From: Candidatus Heimdallarchaeota archaeon
Lineage (GTDB): Archaea > Asgardarchaeota > Heimdallarchaeia > Hodarchaeales > Hodarchaeaceae
DNA length: 64,000 nt
Assembly: GCA_020353515.1 (NCBI GenBank)
Contig: CP070695.1
Coordinates: 3,945,460-4,009,459 of the forward strand
Direction of reading: 5' to 3'
Part shown: piece after piece, positions 8,612-18,456 of the stretch
Layout: each line of letters opens with the position of its first letter
Numbering within the stretch: the first letter of the stretch is position 1
The notes under the pieces: generated by a model
The model's database searches: none
What the model was told of the DNA's origin: nothing
The model's input: the letters and a program-made list of their open reading frames with translations, nothing else
Position numbers and translations under genes: made by a program

Positions 8612-9925
8612 ATGGAACCAGAGATAACTCTAATTCTAGAAATCGGTTTAATTCTCACTTTTGGGGTCTTGGGTTCTAATGGACTTAAAAAACTTAAATT
8701 TCCTGAAATTCTGGGTTTTATTCTTGTAGGCATTATAGCTGGGCTTATACTCCGACCATTCGGCTTATTTCAAGATCATTACGTAAGTATAACGAATGTT
8801 ATTGTTGCTGTTGCCCTTGGTTTTATTGGTTTTCATTTAGGATCGGAAATTGATTGGAATACATTGAAAACGATGTCTTCCAAAGTTATCGTCATCATAG
8901 TTATTGAAGCATTTTTCACGTTCTTTTTTGTTGCATTTCTTGTCTTTTTGATTACTCAGGAGCTCTATCTTGCTCTTCTATTTGGAGCTTTATCTTCTGC
9001 AACAGCTCCAGCAGGAACCGCAGCAGTATTTTGGGAATATGATTGTAAAGGCCCACTCACGTCTACTACTATGATAATTCTCGCCCTTGATGATATTTTT
9101 GCTATCGTTCTCACCGATTTTGCAATTGATTATGCATCAATCCATTTAAAGGGCGGTAAACTTGATTTATTCAGCTTATTTGTTCCTATGATCGTTGATA
9201 TAGGTTTCTCTATTGCTCTTGGATTAATAGCAGGGATATTATTTTCGTTCATACTGAACCGTGAGGAGGAACATGGTGAATATGTCAATCTTATCATTGG
9301 AGCTGTACTTGTATGCATTGGAATTTCAGGATTCTTGGGTATTTCATATATCCTCCCTACAATGGTTTTTGGGATCACAATTGCCAGTCTTTGTAAGAAA
9401 CCAGAAATAGATCCACAGAAGAAAGCTTGGATCTCTGAAATTTTTGGTCCCTCAACTGAAGGGGTTATAAGTATTATTGATAAAGAGCTGCTTGAGGCCA
9501 GTGAAGATGAAACCCATCAAATTTTTCATGAAGTATACCGAATCGCGTCTCCATTGGTGGCTTTATTTTTCGTCTTAATTGGTTTAAATCTTGATATCTC
9601 ATCGTTGGTGCAAATAGGTCTCCTAGGTTTCCTCTATCTTATCGGTCGGACTGTAGCGAAATCAGTTGGAGCGTTTATAGGTACCAGTATCGTTAAAGCT
9701 GAACCTACGGTTCGGAAATACTTAGGACCATGCCTTTATTCGCAAGCAGGCGTGGCACTTGGATTAGCTGTTCTCATTTCCGATAAACTTGCATCTTTTG
9801 GAGTACCTGAGATGGGATTTTTGATTCTTAACACAATCACTGCAACAACTATTGTATTTCAAATTTTTGGCCCTCTTGCAATAAAATGGGCCGTTCAAAG
9901 ATCAGGAGAAGCTCGATCCTGCTAA
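8612..9925 (+). CDS. Kef/CPA2-type cation:proton antiporter
   Basis: A 437-residue polytopic membrane protein with about twelve hydrophobic segments. It resembles the sodium/proton exchanger domain of CPA2 transporters: an N-terminal LGSNGLKKLKFPEILGFILVG region, then FGALSSATAPAGTAAVFWEY and LALDDIFAIVLTDFA, where the acidic pair is expected to bind the ion. There is no C-terminal RCK/TrkA-N domain, unlike full KefB/C. A cytosolic loop of about 60 residues (residues 255-315) interrupts the membrane part. The start is ATG at 8612. It probably exchanges Na+ or K+ for protons; the ion is not decided by sequence. Confidence 0.82.
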   Translation: MEPEITLILEIGLILTFGVLGSNGLKKLKFPEILGFILVGIIAGLILRPFGLFQDHYVSITNVIVAVALGFIGFHLGSEIDWNTLKTMSSKVIVIIVIEAFFTFFFVAFLVFLITQELYLALLFGALSSATAPAGTAAVFWEYDCKGPLTSTTMIILALDDIFAIVLTDFAIDYASIHLKGGKLDLFSLFVPMIVDIGFSIALGLIAGILFSFILNREEEHGEYVNLIIGAVLVCIGISGFLGISYILPTMVFGITIASLCKKPEIDPQKKAWISEIFGPSTEGVISIIDKELLEASEDETHQIFHEVYRIASPLVALFFVLIGLNLDISSLVQIGLLGFLYLIGRTVAKSVGAFIGTSIVKAEPTVRKYLGPCLYSQAGVALGLAVLISDKLASFGVPEMGFLILNTITATTIVFQIFGPLAIKWAVQRSGEARSC

Positions 9926-10154
9926 TTTTCTAGGAAATTGATCTCAGAAAATAAGGTGTAACGATAAATAAGTTTTTAGTAATTAATTGAATCGTAAACC
10001 AATACTTCTAGAGAGCCATATAAGGGTTTAACGGCAATCCTCCCTCATTTTTCACCACTATCATTTCCATAGTTGCATTCAAGTCATACTTTTTATATTT
10101 TTTAGATTTAATTTGAGATATTGATGGTATATAGTGAAAACTGAGGAAAGAAGT

Positions 10155-11102
10155 ATGGATGAAGAAAACTATCAGCGGATTCGTCAAAAATTACAGGAAA
10201 GCTTTGAAAAGCAAGAATACGAGCAGGGATTGATAATTGCGAAAGAGATTAAAGAGAAATTTCCTGATCATGCTAGTGCTGCTTACTTTAATTTAGCCTT
10301 TTTTCAAGCACAACTCAATTTAATCGATGATACAGTTGACACGTTAAAAGAGGGATATAGAAAAGGGCTTTGGTGGGACGAATCAGCAATACGTATGTTT
10401 CCGAATTTTGATCAGTTGATTCAGCATGACGAATTCAATGAAGTTGTAAATAATTATTTTAAACGTTATAAAAAGATTCGAGAAGCTACTTCTTTTGAAT
10501 GGGAGGTCTGTACTCCTGAAAATTTCGATTCAAGCCAAAAATATCCCGCCTTATTTGCACTTCATCAAGGTGCAGGGAATATTGAAGTGGCAAAACAAAA
10601 CTGGAAATCAGCTTTAGAACATGATTTATTCTTAGCTTTACCTCAATCATCTCAAATTGTCGAACCAAACAGATTTACCTGGTTGGATATAGAAAGTGGG
10701 TTAAAAGAACTCAATGAAATGTATTCACAAATTCTCACTAAATATCAAATTGACCTAACCAAAGTTTTTCTGTCTGGTTTTTCGATTGGAGGAACTTTAG
10801 CCTTAGAGGCGACTTTTTCTCAACCCCAGTTCTCTGTAAAAGGATGTATTGTTGTGAATCCTACGTTTATTTCCCCTTATTCTATTCCAAGGAATTTCGA
10901 GAGAGCCAAAAAGGACGGTGTCAAGTGTTGTATATTAGTAGGGACAAAAGATCCAAGTTATGAACAGATAAAAGAATTTATAAGTCTTCTTAATCAAGAA
11001 AATGTTGAGAATCAGGTTTATGAAATTCCTGAGTTAGCACATGCTTTTCCCGATAATTTTAACGAAATTCTGGCTGAAATGACAGACTTTATGAGAGCTT
11101 GA
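10155..11102 (+). CDS. TPR-linked alpha/beta hydrolase
   Basis: About 315 residues. The first 100 are helical and TPR-like (EYEQGLIIAKEIKEKFPDHA, YFNLAFFQAQL). The rest is an alpha/beta hydrolase: the nucleophile elbow GFSIGG, an oxyanion-region LFALHQGAGN, an acidic residue in LVGTKDPSYE, and a late histidine in ELAHAFPDN complete a plausible Ser-Asp-His triad. It resembles the dienelactone-hydrolase/phospholipase-carboxylesterase group. The ATG at 10155 follows GAGGAAAGAAGT and is chosen over GTG at 10134. Substrate unknown; it is monocistronic and convergent with the next gene. Confidence 0.75.
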   Translation: MDEENYQRIRQKLQESFEKQEYEQGLIIAKEIKEKFPDHASAAYFNLAFFQAQLNLIDDTVDTLKEGYRKGLWWDESAIRMFPNFDQLIQHDEFNEVVNNYFKRYKKIREATSFEWEVCTPENFDSSQKYPALFALHQGAGNIEVAKQNWKSALEHDLFLALPQSSQIVEPNRFTWLDIESGLKELNEMYSQILTKYQIDLTKVFLSGFSIGGTLALEATFSQPQFSVKGCIVVNPTFISPYSIPRNFERAKKDGVKCCILVGTKDPSYEQIKEFISLLNQENVENQVYEIPELAHAFPDNFNEILAEMTDFMRA

Positions 11103-11139
11103 TTTGATAATGATTATAGAATTGTCCTTGTAATCAGCC

Positions 11140-12150
11140 TTAATTTTCATTTATCAGCCATTCTTTTGGGAATAAACCGAAACGATGGTTGATCAATGCA
11201 ATTTTATATGTCAAAGTAGGTGATGACTCTTTTTTCTGACCAAAATCATATGAGTTATAAGCTCTCCAAATGGATTCTGGTATAAAACCTCCTTCTTCCC
11301 TTTGTTTTCTATTCACAATAGCTAACATCTCTTGAAAAGCTTGTGTTTTTCGTGCATCTTCATATAAACTTAACACATCAAGAACATGTATGATATTATA
11401 GTAAATATTCGGATATTTCAACTTCTTGAAATCTGTTCCGATTCCAAATAAGTAGATCTTTCTTTGTTTCCTATTTTCCCAGAAATCTAATTGGGCTTGA
11501 AGTGCATTTTCACACACCTTCCTCACCCTTTGTGTATTATGAAATGCTAATGCTTTCAATGCTAGTAAATTACCATAAGGGCAATGGTCGTCTTTCCTTC
11601 CAGGACCACGGAATTTAGGTATTGAACTGAAACATCCAAACCCATTCTCGCGAGCTAAATTAATTAGATGATTAACAGCCTTTTTAATCCGTTCATCAGT
11701 CTTGTATCCCATATAACTAAGAAAGTAGATTAGAATTGGAATATCACATGTCATCCAATCCCATGATGGTTCACCACTCCCTCTGAATCGCTTTGGTACC
11801 AATATGTTTGTTAACAATGCTCCCTCTGATGACTGATGATTAAGGATTTGTTCACAGATTTGTGAAATTCCTGGATCTTCTCGGTTAAGACCAAATTCAA
11901 CGAGAATCTCAAGATGGTGAATGGGATGTTTAGCATCATTATGTCGCTTTAAAGGTATATTTTCCCATTTTTTGCTACTTTCAATGCAATTCTTGATGAA
12001 TAAGTCCTTTAACATGATTTTCTTATGTTTTAAAAGCTCATCTTCGTCAATATTGTTAGTTAACAGGTTTTTATGTAAATTATAACGCACCCACGGCTGC
12101 GAGGCGTTTAATAAAGAAGGGAATGGATTATATTTCAGCATGAAGATCAT
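11140..12150 (-). CDS. Prenyltransferase/terpene-cyclase-fold repeat protein
   Basis: A 336-residue soluble protein with alpha/alpha-toroid repeats of the squalene-cyclase/prenyltransferase fold: SGEPSWDWMTCDIPILIYFL, GFGCFSS, DDHCPYGNLLALKALAF and REEGGFIPESIW. The catalytic DxDD of squalene cyclases and the zinc ligands of protein prenyltransferases are not evident, so the enzymatic role is open. A frameshifted gene of the same fold lies head to head just to the right, suggesting a related pair. The first ATG is used; another is three codons further in. It belongs to a widespread uncharacterised family. Confidence 0.6.
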   Translation of the reverse strand: MIFMLKYNPFPSLLNASQPWVRYNLHKNLLTNNIDEDELLKHKKIMLKDLFIKNCIESSKKWENIPLKRHNDAKHPIHHLEILVEFGLNREDPGISQICEQILNHQSSEGALLTNILVPKRFRGSGEPSWDWMTCDIPILIYFLSYMGYKTDERIKKAVNHLINLARENGFGCFSSIPKFRGPGRKDDHCPYGNLLALKALAFHNTQRVRKVCENALQAQLDFWENRKQRKIYLFGIGTDFKKLKYPNIYYNIIHVLDVLSLYEDARKTQAFQEMLAIVNRKQREEGGFIPESIWRAYNSYDFGQKKESSPTLTYKIALINHRFGLFPKEWLINEN

Positions 12151-12245
12151 TAACCCGAAAGTCTAAGAATGGAAATAAGATTTGACTTATCAATCCCAGG
12201 AAATTATTATCGTTTAAGATTATACGACTTGCATAATGATCGACA

Positions 12246-13039
12246 ATGAAGACTGAAATCTCTCTAAGTGATTACCTATCGCAAGATGAAGTAGAAAAGA
12301 TCGCAAATTTTATACTAGCATATGAACAGGATGGTGGGGATTCAGTTTTTCAAAATATACTCCTGCTACTCGAGAAGATACGTATTATGCCGTAAAAGGC
12401 CTAAATCTGATTAATTATCGGTATCAGGGAGAGAAAATAATAAAATATATCAAAAATCTTCTTCCAAAGCAAATTATTAGCTATAAATATTTCTTTCAAC
12501 TACTTTATTTGGTTCTTACTTATGATCTTAAGTCTCAAAGAAATCTCATGGCAACTCTGATAAAACGATCCGAATCTCAATATCACAACATATCGGATCT
12601 TTATTATTACGTATTATCCATGAATGCACTTAACCTTCGCTTGCCCCAACGAATCTATGAAATTATTGCTGACTATTGTATTGAATCCCTTAAAGATTTA
12701 CCAAACACTGTTAAATATCTTCTCCTCTTATCGGCTCTTAATATTTCATATGATAAGGATTTTTATCTCTCTTATCTAAACCGTTGTCAATCTGGGGATG
12801 GAGGTTATGGTTTTTTACCTGGTTCAACCTCCTTCCTTGAGAATGTCTGTTATGCATTAAGAGCGTATCAGAATCTACAGTTCCCTCCAAAGCATACAGA
12901 TAAAATTTTTGCATTCATTCAGCGGTGTCAAGGCCGAAGAGGAGGTTTGGGGAGAAAAGATATAACTCTCCCCACGATTAAGTCTACCTCTCATGCCCTT
13001 GAAAGTTTGTCAATTCTCCGAACTTTCGAAGTTAAATGA
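12246..13039 (+). pseudogene. Frameshifted prenyltransferase-fold repeat gene
   Basis: An ATG at 12246 opens a frame (MKTEISLSDYLSQDEV) that reaches EQDGG at about 12335. There the sense switches to another frame, which reads FSFSKYTPATREDTYYAVKGL and continues unbroken through 12509 to the stop at 13039. The switch is at a run of four Gs, where loss of one G would explain it. The C-terminal part has typical toroid repeats, GDGGYGFLPGSTSFLENVCYALRAY and GRRGGLGRKD. Without the correction only a shortened ORF from TTG 12509 remains. It could be a decayed paralogue of the divergent neighbour or a sequencing error in the G run. Confidence 0.65.
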
Positions 13040-13055
13040 AATGAGCTTTATGTGT

Positions 13056-13832
13056 TTAAATATAATAACCTGGTCCTTGATCTTTCGCTTCGTCTTCTCC
13101 TTGTTCGAGTACTTCTCGTGCAAGGCTTGTTATCCGTTCATTTTTAGCTTGTGCTTCTTCTATCGTCAAATCTAGATCCTTGAGTTCGATTTTTAAGGGG
13201 TAGAGTTTGGTTAATTTAGTTAAAAGGGCTTTACTTGCTTTGGGGTCTGTTCCAGCCAGAGTGAGTTTTCCTAGTAAGCCAAAGCTTTTCATATTTCGTT
13301 CGGCTGCTAGTGCTGAGAGGACTCCTACTGCTCCCGTTACTTCTCCTCCCTTTAAGAGGGTGACATCATGTTCTTCCAACCAGTCGAGAGTGGGCTTATC
13401 GTACCCGAATCCTGCGACTTCGGGGCCCTCTTCGTGGACACGTAATCCTCCTAGGCAGATCAATGTATCTGCTTTTAGGTCAATTACATAATCGAGTACG
13501 CTATTTAAGACTTGGATGATTCCGATATCATGAGGTTGAGCATCTCCCGTCAGAATTAGCAAATTAGGTGTTGTTTCTGTAATCGCGTAGATTTCCATTC
13601 GTGCTAATCGTCCCATACTGGTTTTACTATCGATCTGAACGACTGGAGGAAAGAATGAGCTATAAATTCGGGCAATTTCTTGTGCATTAAAATGTTTGAT
13701 TAAAAAATTAGCTGCAATTTTTCCTATTAGGCCCATTCCTGGTAATCCTTGAATAACCACTGCAGATGGCTTGACCTTAACGTCTGATACCTTATGTAAA
13801 TATGTAAACGAATTTCCATTTGGTTGGCGCAA
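13056..13832 (-). CDS. PAC2-family proteasome-assembly-chaperone-like protein
   Basis: A 258-residue PAC2-family protein. The family signature is near the N-terminus: VVIQGLPGMGLIGKIAANFLI, followed by TPNLLILTGDAQPHDIG and DTLICLGGLRVHEEG. The archaeal homologues (PbaA/PbaB group) are related to eukaryotic proteasome assembly chaperones PAC1-PAC2. The C-terminal 40 residues form a charged helix (DLTIEEAQAKNERITSLAREVLEQ), usual for the archaeal form. It is the last gene of a minus-strand run that includes a TPR protein and RadA. Its exact role in archaea is not settled. Confidence 0.82.
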   Translation of the reverse strand: MRQPNGNSFTYLHKVSDVKVKPSAVVIQGLPGMGLIGKIAANFLIKHFNAQEIARIYSSFFPPVVQIDSKTSMGRLARMEIYAITETTPNLLILTGDAQPHDIGIIQVLNSVLDYVIDLKADTLICLGGLRVHEEGPEVAGFGYDKPTLDWLEEHDVTLLKGGEVTGAVGVLSALAAERNMKSFGLLGKLTLAGTDPKASKALLTKLTKLYPLKIELKDLDLTIEEAQAKNERITSLAREVLEQGEDEAKDQGPGYYI

Positions 13833-13903
13833 TAATGTCTCCTCGATTAACCATCATGGTCATTAATTTTATTGACTAGCTTTCTCTTAAAAAGAGCGAT
13901 TCT

Positions 13904-15916
13904 TCACTGATTTGCAATTTCTGAGGTTGGATTCACCCAGGTTTCTTGTATTTTCTTTGCTTCCACTAGCCAACTAGCTATTCGTGCATGTTCTACTCGT
14001 TCTTGAATCGTTGCTTTCCGTTGTATCAATTCATTCCATTTATCGAGTTCTGCCTGTACTGTTTCTTGTTCCGCTTTGATTTGGGCAAGAAGATTGACTA
14101 GATTCTTATCTGACGCAATTTTTTTGGCATCACTTAGCAGTTGACTTGCTCCTTCAACATCCCCTCGAACTAAGGCTAGTTTTGTTTGTAAAAGGAGTGC
14201 CATTATGGTCATCGAGGAGGATTCTTGGTTTTGAGAGATTTTGTGAAGTTTTTCTCCGAGATGACTTACTTCTTGGAAAAGATCCTCTGCGGTATCAGAG
14301 TATTTTGTCTCCAGAATGAGTAATTCACACAGGTTTAACATTGATAAGACGGTGATGTTATGGTCTATGATTTCATCTTCGATAATTGTTTGAAAAATCT
14401 GTTGGGCTTGGAATTTCTTTACCATCCGCTTACTCATCTTCAACACAATAGCTTCTGAAAACTGGATACGTAAATGTACAAATTTATTTTTACTTGTCTC
14501 TTTTAGTTCTTGCATTTGTTTCAGATAATCTTCTGCTAACTCTAGAGATTGTAGATCTTGAGCCACTAATATCAGAAAAAACAGAACATATGACATCCAT
14601 AAGCCTATATTTGCTCCTACAATTGTTTCTTTAACGAGAGCTAATCCTGCTTCTAGAGCTTTTATTGCTTGATCATATTTCCCTTGAAGTTTATAGACAC
14701 GACCTAACTGCACAGAACACTGTCCAATTCCGATTTTTAGATCTATTTTAGTGAAAATAGTCTCGCTTTGTTTAATCTTATTCAAGGCTAGTTCAGGTTC
14801 CCCTTGGAGGATGTATGTCATTGCAAATCTTAGGAACGTCCATGCAACGCCTGGATCACTGCCCATCTCCTTGTATATTGATAAGGACTGCTGATAATAA
14901 TCTAAACCAATGTTAAGTTCCCCCTTCCAGATTGAATAAAGATCTCCCAGAGATGATAGTACAAATCCTTCTCCAGATTTGTTACCCAACTCTTTATTAA
15001 GTCTCAAGCTCTGGTCAAAATGTTTTTCAGCCGTAGATAACTCCCCTTTATGAGCATAAAGCCACCCAATGTTATTATGATTAATTATCATCCCATTCCT
15101 GTCCCCAATTTCTTCAGATATTGCTAAAGCTCTTTCTAAATAATTTAGTGTCAAATCATAATTTTCTTTTTCACGATATACGATAGAGATGTTATTATAT
15201 AAACCTCCTATCCACATTTTGTTATCGAGCCCTTGATATAGTGCCAAACTTTTCTCAAGAAAAGGAAGTGCTTTATCGTAATTATCCATGGAAACATAAT
15301 AACAACCCAATCGATTAAGTGAGTGAGCAATTGCAGTTTGGTTTTCTAGCTGTTCACTAATTGTTAAACTTCGATTAAAAAGATCTAGGGCAAGTGCGTT
15401 CTTCCCTGTGAAATTTAGATGGAGAAAACCTATTTCAGTTAATGACTCTACAATGTCATGTTTATATGGAAGTGCTTGTCTTATTACTAAACTTCTCTCC
15501 AACAGCTCTAATGCCTTGTTGATATTTCCATTAACATGATTAAGACCTCCCTGTAGAAACGTAAACAATCCCTGACATTCTTGGATATCAGCTTGAGATT
15601 CTTTTATTCCCGAAAATATCTCTTCTGCTTCTCGGAGGACGTCAGTTTGTTCAGGAATGTTTCGAAGGGTAAAATGAATCGATCCCAACATCAAGTTCGC
15701 CCTCAATACTTGGATGACATCTCCTTTTGAACGAATTTCTTCAAGAACTCCTTCTGCTACTGTTAATGCTTCTTTCAGTTCACCTTTTCGTTCCAAAACA
15801 CGACTTTTAAGAATCAATCCCTCTAATCTCTCTTCTCCTTCTAAGTTGTCTATCGCTTCAAGTGCTTGAGGGTATTTCCCTAAGTCAATGAGTTGCTTAA
15901 TTTCAGATATTTCCAT
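13904..15916 (-). CDS. Large TPR-repeat protein
   Basis: About 670 residues, almost wholly tetratricopeptide repeats of the kind found in LGN and Rapsyn-like scaffolds. Repeats with A-x-x-x-L-x-x-x-L-x-I-x-x-x-x-G periodicity are visible from residue 60 to 420, e.g. ALDLFNRSLTISEQLENQTAI, ALPFLEKSLALYQGLDNK, LERALAISEEIGDRNGM. The last 200 residues are more irregular helix. No catalytic domain is present, so it is probably an interaction platform. The ATG at 15916 is preferred to a TTG six codons upstream. It lies between RadA and PAC2 on the same strand but with gaps of about 70-90 bases. Confidence 0.8.
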   Translation of the reverse strand: MEISEIKQLIDLGKYPQALEAIDNLEGEERLEGLILKSRVLERKGELKEALTVAEGVLEEIRSKGDVIQVLRANLMLGSIHFTLRNIPEQTDVLREAEEIFSGIKESQADIQECQGLFTFLQGGLNHVNGNINKALELLERSLVIRQALPYKHDIVESLTEIGFLHLNFTGKNALALDLFNRSLTISEQLENQTAIAHSLNRLGCYYVSMDNYDKALPFLEKSLALYQGLDNKMWIGGLYNNISIVYREKENYDLTLNYLERALAISEEIGDRNGMIINHNNIGWLYAHKGELSTAEKHFDQSLRLNKELGNKSGEGFVLSSLGDLYSIWKGELNIGLDYYQQSLSIYKEMGSDPGVAWTFLRFAMTYILQGEPELALNKIKQSETIFTKIDLKIGIGQCSVQLGRVYKLQGKYDQAIKALEAGLALVKETIVGANIGLWMSYVLFFLILVAQDLQSLELAEDYLKQMQELKETSKNKFVHLRIQFSEAIVLKMSKRMVKKFQAQQIFQTIIEDEIIDHNITVLSMLNLCELLILETKYSDTAEDLFQEVSHLGEKLHKISQNQESSSMTIMALLLQTKLALVRGDVEGASQLLSDAKKIASDKNLVNLLAQIKAEQETVQAELDKWNELIQRKATIQERVEHARIASWLVEAKKIQETWVNPTSEIANQ

Positions 15917-16007
15917 AAGTGATACTCCAGCCAATACACAGGTTTTTCATGTCTTTTCGTACCTTACTATGAAAAGCTTTCGAAAGGATGTTAAGATAAT
16001 CTCTTTT

Positions 16008-16970
16008 TCAATAATCCAGCGGTGGGCCATCTCGTATCCCTTGGGGGGTGATATGAAACACTGCTTCTCTTTCTGCTAGTTCTGGAGAATCAAAAATTCT
16101 AGCAATCCGTATTGTCCCCCGGGATTTCCGTAATAGTATTCTATGGGTTGGTCTGTGCCCCCACGCAAATCCTAGTGCTGGTTCTAGGCTTCCTGATCCT
16201 GAAAAAATGCTATCTGGGTTACTTAGGATTTGATTCGTTGTCATAATTGCTAATTCGTATGACTCGGCTAAGCGTTGCAGTGTCTCTGCATGGGCCATTA
16301 ACATTTGTTGTCTTCTAGGTAAATTATCTTTTCCTGGGAACTCAGCACGAAAGTGTGATGCCATTGAATCAACAACAATTAATCGTATTTCGTTTGTCTG
16401 AATTAACCTATCTGCTTTTTGAACAATCTGTATCTGATGGTCTGCATTATAGGCTCTAGTTACAAAGATATTTTCTAGAAACTCTTTCGGTTCATCCGTA
16501 TAAGAATAGCTCATCTCTGCAACACGAGTAGGTGCGAATGTGTTTTCGGTATCAATGAATAGAGCTTTCCCATTTAATCCCCCTTCTTCTAAAGGTTGTT
16601 GGACATTGATGCATAACTGAAATGCTAATTGTGTTTTTCCTGTAGAGAATGCTCCGCTAAATTCGGTAATTGCACCAACTGCGATTCCACCTCCGAGAAT
16701 CTCGTCTAATTGTTGGGATGAGGTAGTAATTCGTGGTTTCGTCATTCTTTTCTCGAGGAGTTCCGCTGCTGTTATTGGTTCGGACATTCCAATGAGTTTT
16801 CGTGCCTGGTGTACTGCTCTTTCAGCAGAGCTTTTATTTATCTCACAACGGCGTACCACTTCGTCTGGTGGGGTTGTAGCTAGTGCCATAAGTGTTGGAA
16901 ATTCTTCTTCTATACGTTGCTTTATTTCTTTGGCAATTTTTAAGGAAGAGAAGTCATTTTTCTTTGCCAT
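16008..16970 (-). CDS. radA: RadA recombinase
   Basis: The archaeal RecA/Rad51-family strand-exchange ATPase, 320 residues, the family's usual size. An N-terminal helix-hairpin-helix-like domain (residues 15-65) precedes the ATPase core. Walker A is GAFSTGKT at residues 106-113, Walker B is RLIVVDSMASHFR, and the L2-region SNPDSIFSG and ALGFAWGHRPTHRI are in place. It acts in homologous recombination and repair. The start codon is ATG at 16970. An intein is absent. It lies downstream of an ATP-grasp ligase and upstream of the TPR gene. Confidence 0.95.
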   Translation of the reverse strand: MAKKNDFSSLKIAKEIKQRIEEEFPTLMALATTPPDEVVRRCEINKSSAERAVHQARKLIGMSEPITAAELLEKRMTKPRITTSSQQLDEILGGGIAVGAITEFSGAFSTGKTQLAFQLCINVQQPLEEGGLNGKALFIDTENTFAPTRVAEMSYSYTDEPKEFLENIFVTRAYNADHQIQIVQKADRLIQTNEIRLIVVDSMASHFRAEFPGKDNLPRRQQMLMAHAETLQRLAESYELAIMTTNQILSNPDSIFSGSGSLEPALGFAWGHRPTHRILLRKSRGTIRIARIFDSPELAEREAVFHITPQGIRDGPPLDY

Positions 16971-17083
16971 GATTATCCCTTTTAGGGGTATTCCATTTTT
17001 CGCGCCGTTATCCCAACATCTGCTACAGGGGTTTGATAGGATTCACTTTTTAACATTTTTTGTTTTTTCGAGAAAAAGGGGTT

Positions 17084-17989
17084 TCACTGGTGAATCTTCA
17101 TAAGAATATAATCAATAATATTTTTTGCCACATTAATTTTCGGTTGAGCTTGTTCGAATGCCCTCCATCCTGGACAAGCATTTACTTCAAGTAGGTAGAG
17201 GCCCTTTTCTGTTGGAAATAAATCAATTCCTGCCACCTCGATTCCTATGCGTTCTACAATTCGTAATACTAATTCCTGTTCTTCCGAGTTTAATTCATGG
17301 GCAACACAAGTAGCTCCTTGGGCATAGTTTGTACGCCACTCACCTTTCGGTGCTATTCGACGCATAGCTCCTAATATGGTTTCTCCAACAACTAAGACTC
17401 GGATATCTTCAATCAACTCTTTATTATCATCTGAAACCCCTTGGAGGTATTCTTGTACCATTATTGGTGAATTATAGCGTAGGAATAATGCTTCAATTAT
17501 CTCTTGAGCTACTCTTCTGCTTGGAACAAGTATTGTTCCTAATCCCTGAGTAGCATTAGGAATTTTAATCACAACGGGGAACTTAAAGTTTTCCATCAGT
17601 TTTTCAAACAGATATGAGTTACTAATTAATACAGTCTTGGGAAGTTGAACGCCTGGAATGTTGGATAATTCCTGATAACACCGGAACTTATCTCGAGCAA
17701 TGAATAGTGCCTTAGTAGAAATGGTTGTGGGGATCCCCATTAATTCAAACTGTTTGAGACATAATAATCCAATTTCTGTCTGAGTTCTGCCAATTCTCGG
17801 GATAACACCATCTAAACTTTTTAATGATTGGTTAGCAAATAATGCATCTATAACTGAATTATTGACCAATGGGAAAACAAAACGAGTTGATAAAAAGACA
17901 CCACGGGTGTTATTCCGACGACCTATTTCATTCAGGAGTTGGGCTGTTGGAAAAAATTCTCTATTTTTACTTAATACACCCAAATACAT
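17084..17989 (-). CDS. RimK-family ATP-grasp ligase
   Basis: A 301-residue ATP-grasp enzyme of the RimK/LysX/MptN family, which joins an amino acid (often glutamate) to a carboxylate using ATP. The nucleotide-binding parts are visible: FKFPVVIKIPNATQGLGTIL in the glycine loop, MVQEYLQGV in the hinge, EDIRVLVVG, and the metal-binding end GIDLFPTEKGLYLLEVNACPGW. The EVNACPGW ending resembles archaeal MptN (tetrahydromethanopterin glutamate ligase) and RimK rather than DdlB. LysX-type amino-group carrier enzymes are another possibility; no LysW gene is nearby. The substrate is therefore undecided. Confidence 0.82.
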   Translation of the reverse strand: MYLGVLSKNREFFPTAQLLNEIGRRNNTRGVFLSTRFVFPLVNNSVIDALFANQSLKSLDGVIPRIGRTQTEIGLLCLKQFELMGIPTTISTKALFIARDKFRCYQELSNIPGVQLPKTVLISNSYLFEKLMENFKFPVVIKIPNATQGLGTILVPSRRVAQEIIEALFLRYNSPIMVQEYLQGVSDDNKELIEDIRVLVVGETILGAMRRIAPKGEWRTNYAQGATCVAHELNSEEQELVLRIVERIGIEVAGIDLFPTEKGLYLLEVNACPGWRAFEQAQPKINVAKNIIDYILMKIHQ

Positions 17990-18122
17990 GGAGCTCTCTC
18001 TATCATGATCTTTGATGGCCTAATATATTTTTCATTCAGATACTATACTAAAAATTTTGTGTAGGCTGTTACTGAACAAAATCATTTCCTAGGAGATACT
18101 TCTTTCAATATTAAAGCAAAAA

Positions 18123-18230
18123 TAGCCCCGCCCAGATTCGAACTGGGGTCGGAGGATTTCACCACGTGTTCCTGTTTATGTGGGAACTCGTTCCAGGGCC
18201 CTCCATGATGGACCGCTACACTACGGGGCT
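18123..18230 (-). tRNA. tRNA-Gln(CTG) with a 35-nt intron
   Basis: The acceptor stem AGCCCCG/CGGGGCT pairs fully, with an A discriminator. The T arm is CCCAG-TTCGAAT-CTGGG. The anticodon stem GAGGG/TCCTC flanks the loop CCCTGGA, giving anticodon CTG at 18194-18196. A 35-base intron (18158-18192) interrupts after position 37, the standard archaeal site, and contains a GTTCC/GGAAC helix suited to splicing-endonuclease recognition. Position 33 appears to be C instead of the usual U. The AGCCCCG acceptor is typical of archaeal tRNA-Gln. It lies five bases downstream of rpo10. Confidence 0.88.
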
Positions 18231-18234
18231 AGTG

Positions 18235-18438
18235 TTAGCGAGTAGGGCTGGAGAATGTAAGAATATTATCAATCAATTCCACATGAGTTATCAGCATTCG
18301 TCTGCAACAATACCGAGTTAATCCGAAAGAATCGAGAAGCTCATTTGATTCTTTACCTTCTTTTAGGCCTTCAACATACTCATCATATAGATGAGCTATA
18401 ACCTTTCCACAGGTATAACACCGTATAGGAATCATCAT
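18235..18438 (-). CDS. rpoN: RNA polymerase subunit N (Rpo10)
   Basis: A 67-residue subunit of archaeal RNA polymerase, the homologue of eukaryotic Rpb10. The zinc-binding pattern is complete: IRCYTCGKVI at the N-terminus and LTRYCCRRML in the middle (CxxC...CC). Length matches the family. The ATG at 18438 follows GAGGTGA; a second ATG follows directly and could also be used. It is co-oriented with rps2, 18 bases downstream of it, the usual archaeal neighbourhood. Confidence 0.95.
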   Translation of the reverse strand: MMIPIRCYTCGKVIAHLYDEYVEGLKEGKESNELLDSFGLTRYCCRRMLITHVELIDNILTFSSPTR

Positions 18439-18456
18439 TGGCTACATTCACCTCTG

